From positions 372,001 through 436,000 of the forward strand of contig CAYVHL010000001.1 in assembly GCA_964451255.1 (NCBI GenBank): a stretch of 64,000 bases of DNA, in the 5' to 3' direction. This document shows positions 43,288-50,501 of this stretch, piece by piece. A program made the translations under genes and the position numbers. The notes under the pieces were generated by a model, which saw nothing but the letters and a program-made list of their open reading frames with translations, was not told where the DNA came from and did not search any database. The first letter of the stretch is position 1. Every line of letters starts with the position of its first letter. The stretch comes from JAHBTB01 sp964451255 (GTDB lineage Bacteria > Armatimonadota > Fimbriimonadia > Fimbriimonadales > Fimbriimonadaceae).

Positions 43288-44436
43288 CTACTTTGTAAGC
43301 TGTTTGGCGATGACCATGCGTTGAATTTCGCTACAGCCTTCCCCGATCTCCGTGAGCTTGGCGTCACGCCAGAGCTTCTCGACAAGGTGCTGCATGGTCA
43401 TTCCGCGCCCTCCGTGGATCTGCAAGGCGTTGTTCGTGCAACGGTTGGCCGCCTCGCTGGCAAAGAGCTTGGCCATCGAGGAGATGCTGACCACGTTTTC
43501 ACCCCGGTCGAACATGGCCGCGCCTTTGTACAGGAGGAGCTTTGCCGCCTCGACGTCGGTCGCGTTGTCGGCGAGCATGTTTTGGACGCTCTGCATGTCG
43601 CACAGTCGACGGTTGAACTGCTCGCGCTGCTTGCTGTAGGCGACAGCCGCTTCGGTGGCCGCCTCGGCGATACCGATAGCCATGCCGGCGATCCCCAGCC
43701 TGCCGCGGTAAAGAAGCCCGATCGCCTGGTCAAACGTGCACGGAGTGTGCCAGGCCCGCGCGTCGGTCAGCTTGAACCGAACTGTGTTGCTTGCCTTCAC
43801 GCCGACGGTGTGGATGCGTTCGACGAGCTTGAATCCTGGTTGGTCCGTCTCCAAAAGGAACGCGGAGAGTCCCTCACCCATCTTGGCCATGATGATGATC
43901 AGGTCGGCCTTGCCGCCGTTCGTAATGAACATCTTTTCACCGTTCAAATGAAACCAACCAGGCTCACTATCGATAGCGGTGGCAGCTGTCTTCACCCGTC
44001 TGGCGTCGGAGCCCGCGTCGGGCTCGGTGAGGCCCCACGCCATCTTGATCTCTCCCGTCCGAGACCCCTTTAGATACTTCTCTTGTTGTTCTGGTAGGGA
44101 GAAATGGACCAGGTGGCCGATGCAGAGACCGTTGATCGCCGCGATGTTCATGGCCAGAGCGGGGTCGCCCTTCGCGAGCAGGCGGATGCAGTCGACGTAG
44201 ACCCGGCAACTGTGTCCCGGTCCGCCTAGTTCCTTGGGCACCGCCAAGTCAAGCAGACCGGCTTTGCCCAGCTTGGGCCAGATGTCGTCGGGGAAGGCGG
44301 TGGCCTCCTCCCACTGACGGCTGAATGGCGCGACTTCGCGGTCGACGAACTCCTCGACAGAAGACAGAAAAGACGCTTCCGAGGCAGAAAAGGAAGGGAC
44401 AAGAGCTTCGGACCCCATCGTCATGACGCTACTCAT
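43288..44436 (-). CDS. Acyl-CoA dehydrogenase
   Basis: Predicted 382-aa flavoprotein oxidising acyl-CoA to trans-2-enoyl-CoA with FAD. Helical N-terminal domain, middle beta domain with WGLTEPDAGSDARRVKTAA (about 134-152) and NGEKMFITNGGKADLIIIMAK, and a C-terminal helical domain with MQSVQNMLADNATDVEAAKLL and the terminal QIHGGRGMTM. A Glu base is expected near the C-terminal IHGG region in this family. Chain-length specificity cannot be read. TAGACT (44443-44448) lies 6 nt before the ATG. No electron-transfer flavoprotein genes are nearby. Confidence 0.93.
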   Translation of the reverse strand: MSSVMTMGSEALVPSFSASEASFLSSVEEFVDREVAPFSRQWEEATAFPDDIWPKLGKAGLLDLAVPKELGGPGHSCRVYVDCIRLLAKGDPALAMNIAAINGLCIGHLVHFSLPEQQEKYLKGSRTGEIKMAWGLTEPDAGSDARRVKTAATAIDSEPGWFHLNGEKMFITNGGKADLIIIMAKMGEGLSAFLLETDQPGFKLVERIHTVGVKASNTVRFKLTDARAWHTPCTFDQAIGLLYRGRLGIAGMAIGIAEAATEAAVAYSKQREQFNRRLCDMQSVQNMLADNATDVEAAKLLLYKGAAMFDRGENVVSISSMAKLFASEAANRCTNNALQIHGGRGMTMQHLVEKLWRDAKLTEIGEGCSEIQRMVIAKQLTK

Positions 44437-44442
44437 GGGTTC

Positions 44443-44448
44443 AGTCTA
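44443..44448 (-). promoter_or_regulatory. -10 hexamer TAGACT of a probable leaderless transcript
   Basis: Read on the minus strand, TAGACT ends 6 nt before the acyl-CoA dehydrogenase ATG at 44436. Confidence 0.35.
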
Positions 44449-44505
44449 CTTGTCGGGAGTCGGCCACTCAGACTGAGACCCACCGCACGATCGGACCAGA
44501 TCCAT

Positions 44506-46647
44506 TCAACGCGACAAGGCGTTGCCAAGTCCGTTGATGCACAACGAGGCCAGGTAAGCCAAGACGGTCATGTAGGTGAACGCGAACGCCGCCCACTTCC
44601 AACTGCCGGTCTCCCGTGTGATCGTGGCGAGGGTCGCCATGCATTGGCAACAAAGGGCGAAGAAGACCATGAAGGACACCGCGCTCCAAGGTGTGATCAG
44701 TGGCTTTCCGTCGGGCCATGTCGCGTCACGCATGGATTTGGTGATCGTCGCCTGGTCGTCAGTGTCGCCCTCGCCAAAGAGGATGCCGATGGCTGGCACC
44801 ACGACCTCCCGTGCTGGAAAGGCCGCCAGGATCGCGGTTGTCAGACGCCAATCAAATCCGGCTGGTTTGAAGGCAGGTTCGAGGGCCTTGCCGAACCTGC
44901 CTAGGGCGGATTCTTCGCGCTGCCTCTCGGCGATGTAGTGGTCCTTGGTGACGAGTTCCTGCCGCGCAGTGGGCAGATGGGAATACTCCGCCTCATACTT
45001 GGCGGTGTCGCCCTTGGGGAACTCCAATAGCGCCCACATGATGATGGACATGGCGACGATGATCGTGCCGGCGGTTTTGACAAAGACCCTGACCCGGCTC
45101 TGGATGTTGAGCCAGACGTCGCGCATCTTGGGCCGCTGGTAGCGGGGCAGTTCCAGCATGAACGGCAACCGACGCCCTTTGAAGACCCCCCGGTTGAGTA
45201 TCCAGACCGTCGGAATCGCGACGGCAAGACCGACGAAATGCATGCAGAACAGCGCGAACCCCGCCCACCACGGACCGTATTTGGGCTGAATGATCGCCCC
45301 GATCATGAGGACATAGACCGGCAACCGGGCCGAGCAGGACATGAGCGGAGCGACAAGACAGGTCAAGAGACGGCTCCGTTGGTCGGGCATCACCCGGGCC
45401 GCCATGATGCCGGGCACCGCGCAGGCGAAACTGCTCAACAGCGGAATGAAAGCGCGACCGTTCAGGCCGCACCAACCAAGCAGGCGGTCCATCAGAAAGG
45501 CAGCACGGGCCATGTACCCAGTCCCTTCGAGCAATGAGATACACAGGAACAGGATGCATATCTGCGGCAGGAAGACCATGACCGCGCCGACCCCTTTGAG
45601 CACGCCGCCCACCACTAGCGACTGGAGGAACGGCACCGGGGCCAGCAGGCCGCTGGCGATGTCCGACACCCACGAGACACCGTGGTCGATCAGGTCCATC
45701 AGCGGCGTCGCCAGCGTGTAGATCGACTGGAACACCGCGTACATCACGACCAAGAAGATCACCAGGCCGAACACCCGGTGCGTCAACCAAGAATCCAAGC
45801 GGTCCGACCAATTCCGTCTGGTCGGGTCAAGGTCGGCGACGACGTCCCGGCGGACACGTGCCGCCCAGGCGTACCTGGCCTGCGAGTCCACCGTCTTGCC
45901 CTTGGCGCTCGCCCCCAAGACTGCGACCCGGGCGTCGTCGATGGCCTGCTTGAGTTCCGCCTGCTCCTGAAACCGCACGTAGGTCGAGCAGTGCTCCTCC
46001 AAGATCACGCAGCGCGCTTCCTTTCGAGTCAGTTCGACTCCTCCGCGGGAGAACGTCTCGACGAGGCCGTCGGCCGCGTCCATGACGACTTGGGGGAACC
46101 CCAAGTCAATCTCGGGGACGTCGGGGTCGTCGACGGCGCGGTGGACAGCCTCCTTCAACTCGGCCACCCCGATGTTTTTGTGCGAGACGATCGGCACGAC
46201 GGGGACGCCGAGCAACGAGCTGAGTTTCACGACGTCCACCGCCCGCTGGTCGCGGGCGAGCACGTCGGTCATGGTGAGAGCGACGACCGTCGGCTTGTCC
46301 GACTCGGCGACTTGGCTGAAGAGGAACAAGTTGCGTTCGATGTTTGTCGCGTCGAGGACGTAGACAAGCAGGTCAGGAGCGTCCGGCCCCTCGCCCCTGA
46401 GGACGCTCGACGCCGTCTGTTCGTCCACCGACACGGGCTGGACACTGTAGAGGCCGGGCACATCGACGACCACGAACTCCATCCCGTCGACCGTCATGTT
46501 CCCGGTCACCCGCTCCACCGTGACGCCCGGATAATTGCCAGTTTTTTGTCGGGAGCCCGTCAGCGCGTTAAAAACACTGGTCTTTCCGGCATTGGGGTTG
46601 CCAACCAAGGCGACGGTGATAGCGCTGGTGGTCGATACGGTCAGCAC
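44506..46647 (-). CDS. feoB: Ferrous iron transport protein B
   Basis: Predicted 713-aa Fe(II) uptake permease. The N-terminal G domain contains GNPNAGKTSVFNALTG (G1, about residues 17-32), DVPGLYS (G3) and LTMTDVL in place of NxxD (G4: T-M-T-D), followed by a helical GDI-like region and two Gate domains with about eight helices (FLPQICILFLCISLLEGTGYMARAAF, then GIMAARV). The G4 change is uncommon because it replaces the usual Asn. It is preceded by feoA in the same operon. Confidence 0.95.
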   Translation of the reverse strand: MLTVSTTSAITVALVGNPNAGKTSVFNALTGSRQKTGNYPGVTVERVTGNMTVDGMEFVVVDVPGLYSVQPVSVDEQTASSVLRGEGPDAPDLLVYVLDATNIERNLFLFSQVAESDKPTVVALTMTDVLARDQRAVDVVKLSSLLGVPVVPIVSHKNIGVAELKEAVHRAVDDPDVPEIDLGFPQVVMDAADGLVETFSRGGVELTRKEARCVILEEHCSTYVRFQEQAELKQAIDDARVAVLGASAKGKTVDSQARYAWAARVRRDVVADLDPTRRNWSDRLDSWLTHRVFGLVIFLVVMYAVFQSIYTLATPLMDLIDHGVSWVSDIASGLLAPVPFLQSLVVGGVLKGVGAVMVFLPQICILFLCISLLEGTGYMARAAFLMDRLLGWCGLNGRAFIPLLSSFACAVPGIMAARVMPDQRSRLLTCLVAPLMSCSARLPVYVLMIGAIIQPKYGPWWAGFALFCMHFVGLAVAIPTVWILNRGVFKGRRLPFMLELPRYQRPKMRDVWLNIQSRVRVFVKTAGTIIVAMSIIMWALLEFPKGDTAKYEAEYSHLPTARQELVTKDHYIAERQREESALGRFGKALEPAFKPAGFDWRLTTAILAAFPAREVVVPAIGILFGEGDTDDQATITKSMRDATWPDGKPLITPWSAVSFMVFFALCCQCMATLATITRETGSWKWAAFAFTYMTVLAYLASLCINGLGNALSR

Positions 46648-46650
46648 TTC

Positions 46651-46890
46651 TCAGTCCACAAGGGCGACGCGCAAGCAGGAACATTCGCTCCGCCGCAGGC
46701 AGAGCTTGTAGCCGCGCAAGTTGATTTCGACGGGGTCGCCCAAAGGTGCGACTTTGGTGACGGTGAACTCGGCGTCTGGTGTGAGGCCGAGTTCCATGAG
46801 CCGGTCACAAAACGGTGCGTCTTCCGACACCCCGGCGATGCGCACCCGCATCCCCTTCTTCAGGTTGTCGAAAGTCAGATGGTCGGTCAT
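46651..46890 (-). CDS. feoA: Ferrous iron transport protein A
   Basis: Predicted 79-aa SH3-like FeoA protein (MRVRIAGVSEDAPFCDRLMELGLTPDAEFTV, ending in GDPVEINLRGYKLCLRRSECSCLRV). FeoA regulates or stabilises the FeoB complex. The ATG is 60 nt from the next upstream gene, and feoB starts 3 nt after its stop. Two Cys near the C-terminus (SCL) are unremarkable. No Fur box was recognised upstream. Confidence 0.93.
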   Translation of the reverse strand: MTDHLTFDNLKKGMRVRIAGVSEDAPFCDRLMELGLTPDAEFTVTKVAPLGDPVEINLRGYKLCLRRSECSCLRVALVD

Positions 46891-46950
46891 CGACGCCTCA
46901 TCACTATCGTACTTCAGGACCTGTGCGGGGGAGGGGGGCTGATGCCGACC

Positions 46951-47778
46951 CTAGCCGCCGATAAACCTTCTGACGTCTTGTCCGTTGGCCGCCATATCCG
47001 CCACGATCTTCTTGACGACTTCTTTGTTGATGGTGAACGCCCCTTCGTCGATCTTGTCGTTCAACTTCACCGACACGTCGAAGCTGTAGTACACCTTCAC
47101 CGCGCTTTGGTCGTCTCCTGGGTTGACGCTAAACCGTTCTGTGAGTTCATACCGGACGATGTCGTCGCTAGCGTTGACACCCATTTTCCACGCGCCGGAA
47201 ACGAAGGTGCCGGTAGGCTTGTAGTCGCCTCCGATCCAAGTGACCTCCGTTCCGTTGTAGGTTCCCTTGCCCAGCGATGTGATCGTCCCCCACTGTTCAC
47301 GCAGGTACTCCAAGTGCTCCTTGCGCGACATGACGATGTCAAGCGGCGGGTTGTCGGCGGTCGGCAACAGGGGCCGGAAGCCACCGTAAAGGTCGGGCAC
47401 AGTCCGCATGTAGCCGTTGTTCAGCTTGACGGTCTCAAGGACCGGCAGCTTCTGTGGCCTCCGAAAGATGCCGTTGTCTACGAACGGCGGGTCATAGACC
47501 AATAGTCTGCCGTCGCACTTGGCCGCGTAAGTCCAACCGTTCACTCCCGTTTGTGTCTGCGTGACCCAAAGGAGCGACGGCTTTACATAGGCGAACTCTG
47601 TGACGATGTCTTTGCTACCCTTTCCGTCCGAGACCGTTTCCTTGACTGTCCCCTTGGCCGAGACCGTGTTGCGATAGTGGAGCAACACGCGCGACAGGAG
47701 CGCGACTGCGTCGTTGTCCGCCGCCTGCGCAGTCGATGCAAGGGCGATTACGGCGATCATCATCATCTTGGCTCCCAT
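46951..47778 (-). CDS. Exported LolA/DUF2092-like protein
   Basis: Predicted 275-aa protein with a signal peptide (about 1-19, cleavage after AQA). The body resembles the LolA-type fold: N-terminal helix (DAVALLSRVLLHYRN), then strands (SAKGTVKETV, EFAYVKPSLLWVTQ, GRLLVYDPP), a helix/loop segment and paired strands to the end. Function unknown; perhaps lipid or lipoprotein handling. Its start overlaps the end of the cobalamin adenosyltransferase gene by 16 nt, making it the last gene of a three-gene operon. Confidence 0.65.
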   Translation of the reverse strand: MGAKMMMIAVIALASTAQAADNDAVALLSRVLLHYRNTVSAKGTVKETVSDGKGSKDIVTEFAYVKPSLLWVTQTQTGVNGWTYAAKCDGRLLVYDPPFVDNGIFRRPQKLPVLETVKLNNGYMRTVPDLYGGFRPLLPTADNPPLDIVMSRKEHLEYLREQWGTITSLGKGTYNGTEVTWIGGDYKPTGTFVSGAWKMGVNASDDIVRYELTERFSVNPGDDQSAVKVYYSFDVSVKLNDKIDEGAFTINKEVVKKIVADMAANGQDVRRFIGG

Positions 47779-48305
47779 TCGGCGTCAGCGAAACCCTCTT
47801 CGCGGTTCGTCCACCGGGCGGACGTGAACAGCCAGTCAGAAAGGCGGTTGAGGTAGGCGAGAACCTGAGGGCGAACCGACCTTTCCTCCGCCAAGCTTAC
47901 CACCGACCGCTCCGCACGTCGGCAGACGCTCCTCGCATGGTGCAACGCGGCGCCGGCCGGGCTTCCCCCCGGCAACACGAACCGCTTGAGTGCGGGCAGG
48001 TCTTCATCCAAGGCGTCGATCGAGGCCTCGACAGCCCTCGTCTCCCTTTCGAGGTCGATCTGATATCTTGCCGCTTCTGATTCGGGGGCGGCGATTTCGG
48101 CGCCGATTGAAAGCAACACCGCCTGGGCTTCCGCCAGCACGGAGACGACAGGTTGTCCAAGCCGGTGGGAGCGGGCCAGGCCGACGGTGCTGTTGAGTTC
48201 GTCAAGGTCACCAAGGGCGTTCATGGTCACCGAGGCCTTGGATTCGCGCCGCCCGCCGATCAGACCGGACGTGCCATCGTCCCCCCGCTTGGTGTAGATC
48301 TTCAA
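47763..48305 (-). CDS. pduO: PduO-type cob(I)alamin adenosyltransferase
   Basis: Predicted 180-aa trimeric enzyme that makes adenosylcobalamin from cob(I)alamin and ATP. Motifs present: MKIYTKRGDDGTSGL at the start (ATP-binding), GDLDELNSTVG, FVLPGGSPAGAALHHARSVCRRAER and YLNRLSDWLFTSAR. The TTG at 48305 is chosen because family similarity begins exactly there and it overlaps the upstream stop as TTGA; starting further upstream adds 30 unrelated residues. Cobalamin-dependent enzymes are not in the window. Confidence 0.93.
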   Translation of the reverse strand: MKIYTKRGDDGTSGLIGGRRESKASVTMNALGDLDELNSTVGLARSHRLGQPVVSVLAEAQAVLLSIGAEIAAPESEAARYQIDLERETRAVEASIDALDEDLPALKRFVLPGGSPAGAALHHARSVCRRAERSVVSLAEERSVRPQVLAYLNRLSDWLFTSARWTNREEGFADAEWEPR

Positions 48306-49054
48306 CGCCCTTCTCGCAAGACGTACCAGACGAAACGAGGCAACATCTTCACCTTGTGGATCTTTCGAGGGTTCTGCAGGAGGCGCCACAACCACTCCAA
48401 GTGGAGCCTTTGCACGACCACCGGCGCCCGTTTGACACGGCCGCTGAAGACGTCGAACGAGCCGCCGACACCCATCGCCACCTTCGCGCCGATCAGCGGG
48501 AGGGTCGCGGCTATGAACTTCTCCTGACGGGGGATCCCCATAGCGACGAAGAGGACGTCTGGCTTTGCGTCTGCGACCTCCTTGGCGACGAACTCGTCGT
48601 CGGTGGCTGGGAAGAACCCGTTACGGGTCCCTACGATGTTGCAGCCCGGATGGCGAAGGCGCAACTTCTCGGCGGCAAGTTCGGCGACGCCGGGCGCGGC
48701 CCCCAAGAAGTAGATCCGATAGCCCTTCTCCGCACTGAGCCCGCACACGTGGTCGACGATATCGACACCGCTGACCCGCTCGACCCTGGCCCCCTGCCGC
48801 CGCAGAGCCCACACGACGCCGATGCTGTCGGCAGTCGCAAGGGCGGCCTGCTTATAGATCGCCTTGAGGTCGGGGTCGTTGTGGGCGGCGGCTAGACCGC
48901 TGGAGTCGGCCGTCACGACCATGTTCGATCCTCCCGACTCCAACATTTGACCGAGCGCTTGGAGCGTCTTCTCCATGTCCAAGATTGACACAGGGACGCC
49001 GAGGACGTCGGTCGTCATCGGGTTGCGGTCGGTCGCAGGCGTGGTTCTGGCCAT
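48302..49054 (-). CDS. WecG/TagA/CpsF-family glycosyltransferase (GT26)
   Basis: Predicted 250-aa enzyme transferring a sugar such as N-acetylmannosamine(uronate) to a lipid-linked acceptor in surface polysaccharide synthesis. Family features: ADSSGLAAAHNDPDLKAIYKQAALATADSIGVVW (with the catalytic-type Asp), RVSGVDIV, IYFLGAAPGVAELAAEKL, DVLFVAMGIPRQEKFI and GVGGSFDVFSGRVKRAP. The start is uncertain (ATG at 49054 or 49018; no RBS is seen). It is the first gene of an operon with cobalamin adenosyltransferase and a LolA-like protein and is divergent from sdhB. Confidence 0.88.
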   Translation of the reverse strand: MARTTPATDRNPMTTDVLGVPVSILDMEKTLQALGQMLESGGSNMVVTADSSGLAAAHNDPDLKAIYKQAALATADSIGVVWALRRQGARVERVSGVDIVDHVCGLSAEKGYRIYFLGAAPGVAELAAEKLRLRHPGCNIVGTRNGFFPATDDEFVAKEVADAKPDVLFVAMGIPRQEKFIAATLPLIGAKVAMGVGGSFDVFSGRVKRAPVVVQRLHLEWLWRLLQNPRKIHKVKMLPRFVWYVLREGR

Positions 49055-49148
49055 AGCCGTTCGGTCGGACACGGATATTTTACAGGCCTCCCGGGTCAGA
49101 AGGTCGGCACCGCTGGGCAGATTCCACGTAGAATGTGGCGGCAAACAC

Positions 49149-49919
49149 ATGGCAAAGACAATCCGGCTCCGGATCAAGCGCCAGGCTGGTAAAGGCGCAC
49201 CGGTCCGTTGGGACGTCTTCGAAGTCCCCTATCACGACAACGCCAACGTCATTTCGACGCTCATGGAGATCCGCCGGAACCCGGTCACCGCCGACGGCAC
49301 GCCAGTCGAGCCGCCGGTCTGGGAAGCCGCCTGCCTGGAAGAGGTCTGCGGCACCTGCACGATGGTCATCAACGGCCGTGTACGGCAGGCCTGCACCGCA
49401 TTGGTCGATGAAGTCGGCGTCGAGTCAGAAGACGCCATCGAGGTCACGTTGGAGCCCATGACCAAGTTCCCCCTGGTTCGCGACCTTGTCGTCGACCGGC
49501 AGCGAATGTTCGAATACTTGCTCCAGGTCAAGGCCTGGGTGCCAATCGACGGCTCCTATGACCTCGGAATGGCCCAAGCCCAGGACGACGAGACCCGCAA
49601 GCTCCGGTACGAACTCTCTCGATGTATGACCTGCGGCTGTTGCATGGAGGCTTGCCCGCAGTACGGCGACAAGACACAGTTCGTCGGGCCTGCCCCGATT
49701 GGCCAGGCGTTGCTCTTCAACCTCCACCCGGTCGGCAAGACCCTCTCCGGCGACCGGCTCGAAGCCCTCACGGGCGAAGACGGGATCACCAACTGTGGCA
49801 ATGCCCAAAACTGCGTGAAGGTCTGTCCGAACGGCGTGCCGCTCACCCAGTCCATCGCGGAGATCAACCGTGAGGCGACCGTCCACAAGTTCAAAAAGTG
49901 GTTCGGCCTGACCGTGTGA
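49149..49919 (+). CDS. sdhB: Succinate dehydrogenase/fumarate reductase iron-sulfur subunit
   Basis: Predicted 256-aa subunit carrying three clusters. [2Fe-2S] ligands are in CLEEVCGTC with a fourth Cys 12 residues later (VRQAC); [4Fe-4S]/[3Fe-4S] motifs are CMTCGCCMEACP (about residues 158-169) and NCGNAQNCVKVCP (about 216-228). Length and spacing match SdhB of the Bacillus/epsilon type. No sdhA or sdhC is next to it: the flavoprotein and membrane anchor must be elsewhere. TAGAAT (49129-49134) lies 14 nt before the ATG at 49149. Confidence 0.93.
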   Translation: MAKTIRLRIKRQAGKGAPVRWDVFEVPYHDNANVISTLMEIRRNPVTADGTPVEPPVWEAACLEEVCGTCTMVINGRVRQACTALVDEVGVESEDAIEVTLEPMTKFPLVRDLVVDRQRMFEYLLQVKAWVPIDGSYDLGMAQAQDDETRKLRYELSRCMTCGCCMEACPQYGDKTQFVGPAPIGQALLFNLHPVGKTLSGDRLEALTGEDGITNCGNAQNCVKVCPNGVPLTQSIAEINREATVHKFKKWFGLTV

Positions 49920-49977
49920 CCGGACCACAGGACCCGCAGAAAGGAACCCCCGGACACGCCCCCACATTCTCAGGGCG

Positions 49978-49983
49978 TATCCT
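49978..49983 (+). promoter_or_regulatory. -10 hexamer TATCCT of a probable leaderless transcript
   Basis: TATCCT ends 9 nt before the ATG at 49993. No clear RBS lies between them. Confidence 0.35.
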
Positions 49984-49992
49984 AAAAAGACA

Positions 49993-50499
49993 ATGACCAC
50001 CGCCATACTTGTTTGTTGCCTGGCCAGCGGGCTCGGCCAAAGTCGACCGCCAACCTTGTCTGTCACGGCCGGACAACGGACTCACTACTCGGGTGGCCTA
50101 GTAAGGTGCGACGTCAAGATCGGCATCCAGGACGGGTTGCACGCCTATCAAAACCCGCCAAGCCAGGACTACATGATCCCGCTCGAGATCGAGGCTGGGG
50201 ACGGGACGACCGTCGAGTCGGTCCGATACCCCAAGGGGACGTTGGCGACTGTCGGCGGTGAGAGTTCCCCGGTGGCCGTCTACGAGGGCCAGATCACGGT
50301 CCCCGTGTTTGTCAGGCTCGGCAAGGGGACGGGCAACGTGACCGTCAACTTGAAGCTGAAGATCCAGCAGTGCAACGACCAGACTTGTTTCCCGCCGGAG
50401 ACCAAAGAACTCCACGTCGCCGTGGCCGCAGAACCGGCCCCTGCGTCCCTCTTTGACCGGAAGGCCGCCGACCTGGCCGTCCTCGCGGGGCGACACTAG
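49993..50499 (+). CDS. Exported DsbD N-terminal-domain-like protein
   Basis: Predicted 168-aa protein with a short signal peptide and one immunoglobulin-like domain similar to the periplasmic alpha domain of DsbD (GLHAYQNPPSQDYMIPLEIE, VRYPKGT, ITVPVFVRLGKGTGNVTVNLKLKIQQCNDQTCFPP). The two Cys in QQCNDQTCFPP correspond to the redox pair of DsbD-N. It is probably a separate periplasmic reductant partner of the full DsbD encoded 2 nt downstream, so the domain is duplicated. Confidence 0.85.
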   Translation: MTTAILVCCLASGLGQSRPPTLSVTAGQRTHYSGGLVRCDVKIGIQDGLHAYQNPPSQDYMIPLEIEAGDGTTVESVRYPKGTLATVGGESSPVAVYEGQITVPVFVRLGKGTGNVTVNLKLKIQQCNDQTCFPPETKELHVAVAAEPAPASLFDRKAADLAVLAGRH

Positions 50500-50501
50500 C
50501 T

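Noticed and set aside
45682..47505. 607-codon open frame on the plus strand opposite feoB and feoA
   Set aside because: Composition is that of an antisense shadow (rich in Arg, His, Val, Asp); no domain and no start context. feoB and feoA on the minus strand have clear motifs.
48306..48395. 30-residue N-terminal extension of the cobalamin adenosyltransferase
   Set aside because: It lies within the upstream transferase gene in another frame; the family start MKIYTKRGDDG coincides with the TTGA overlap.
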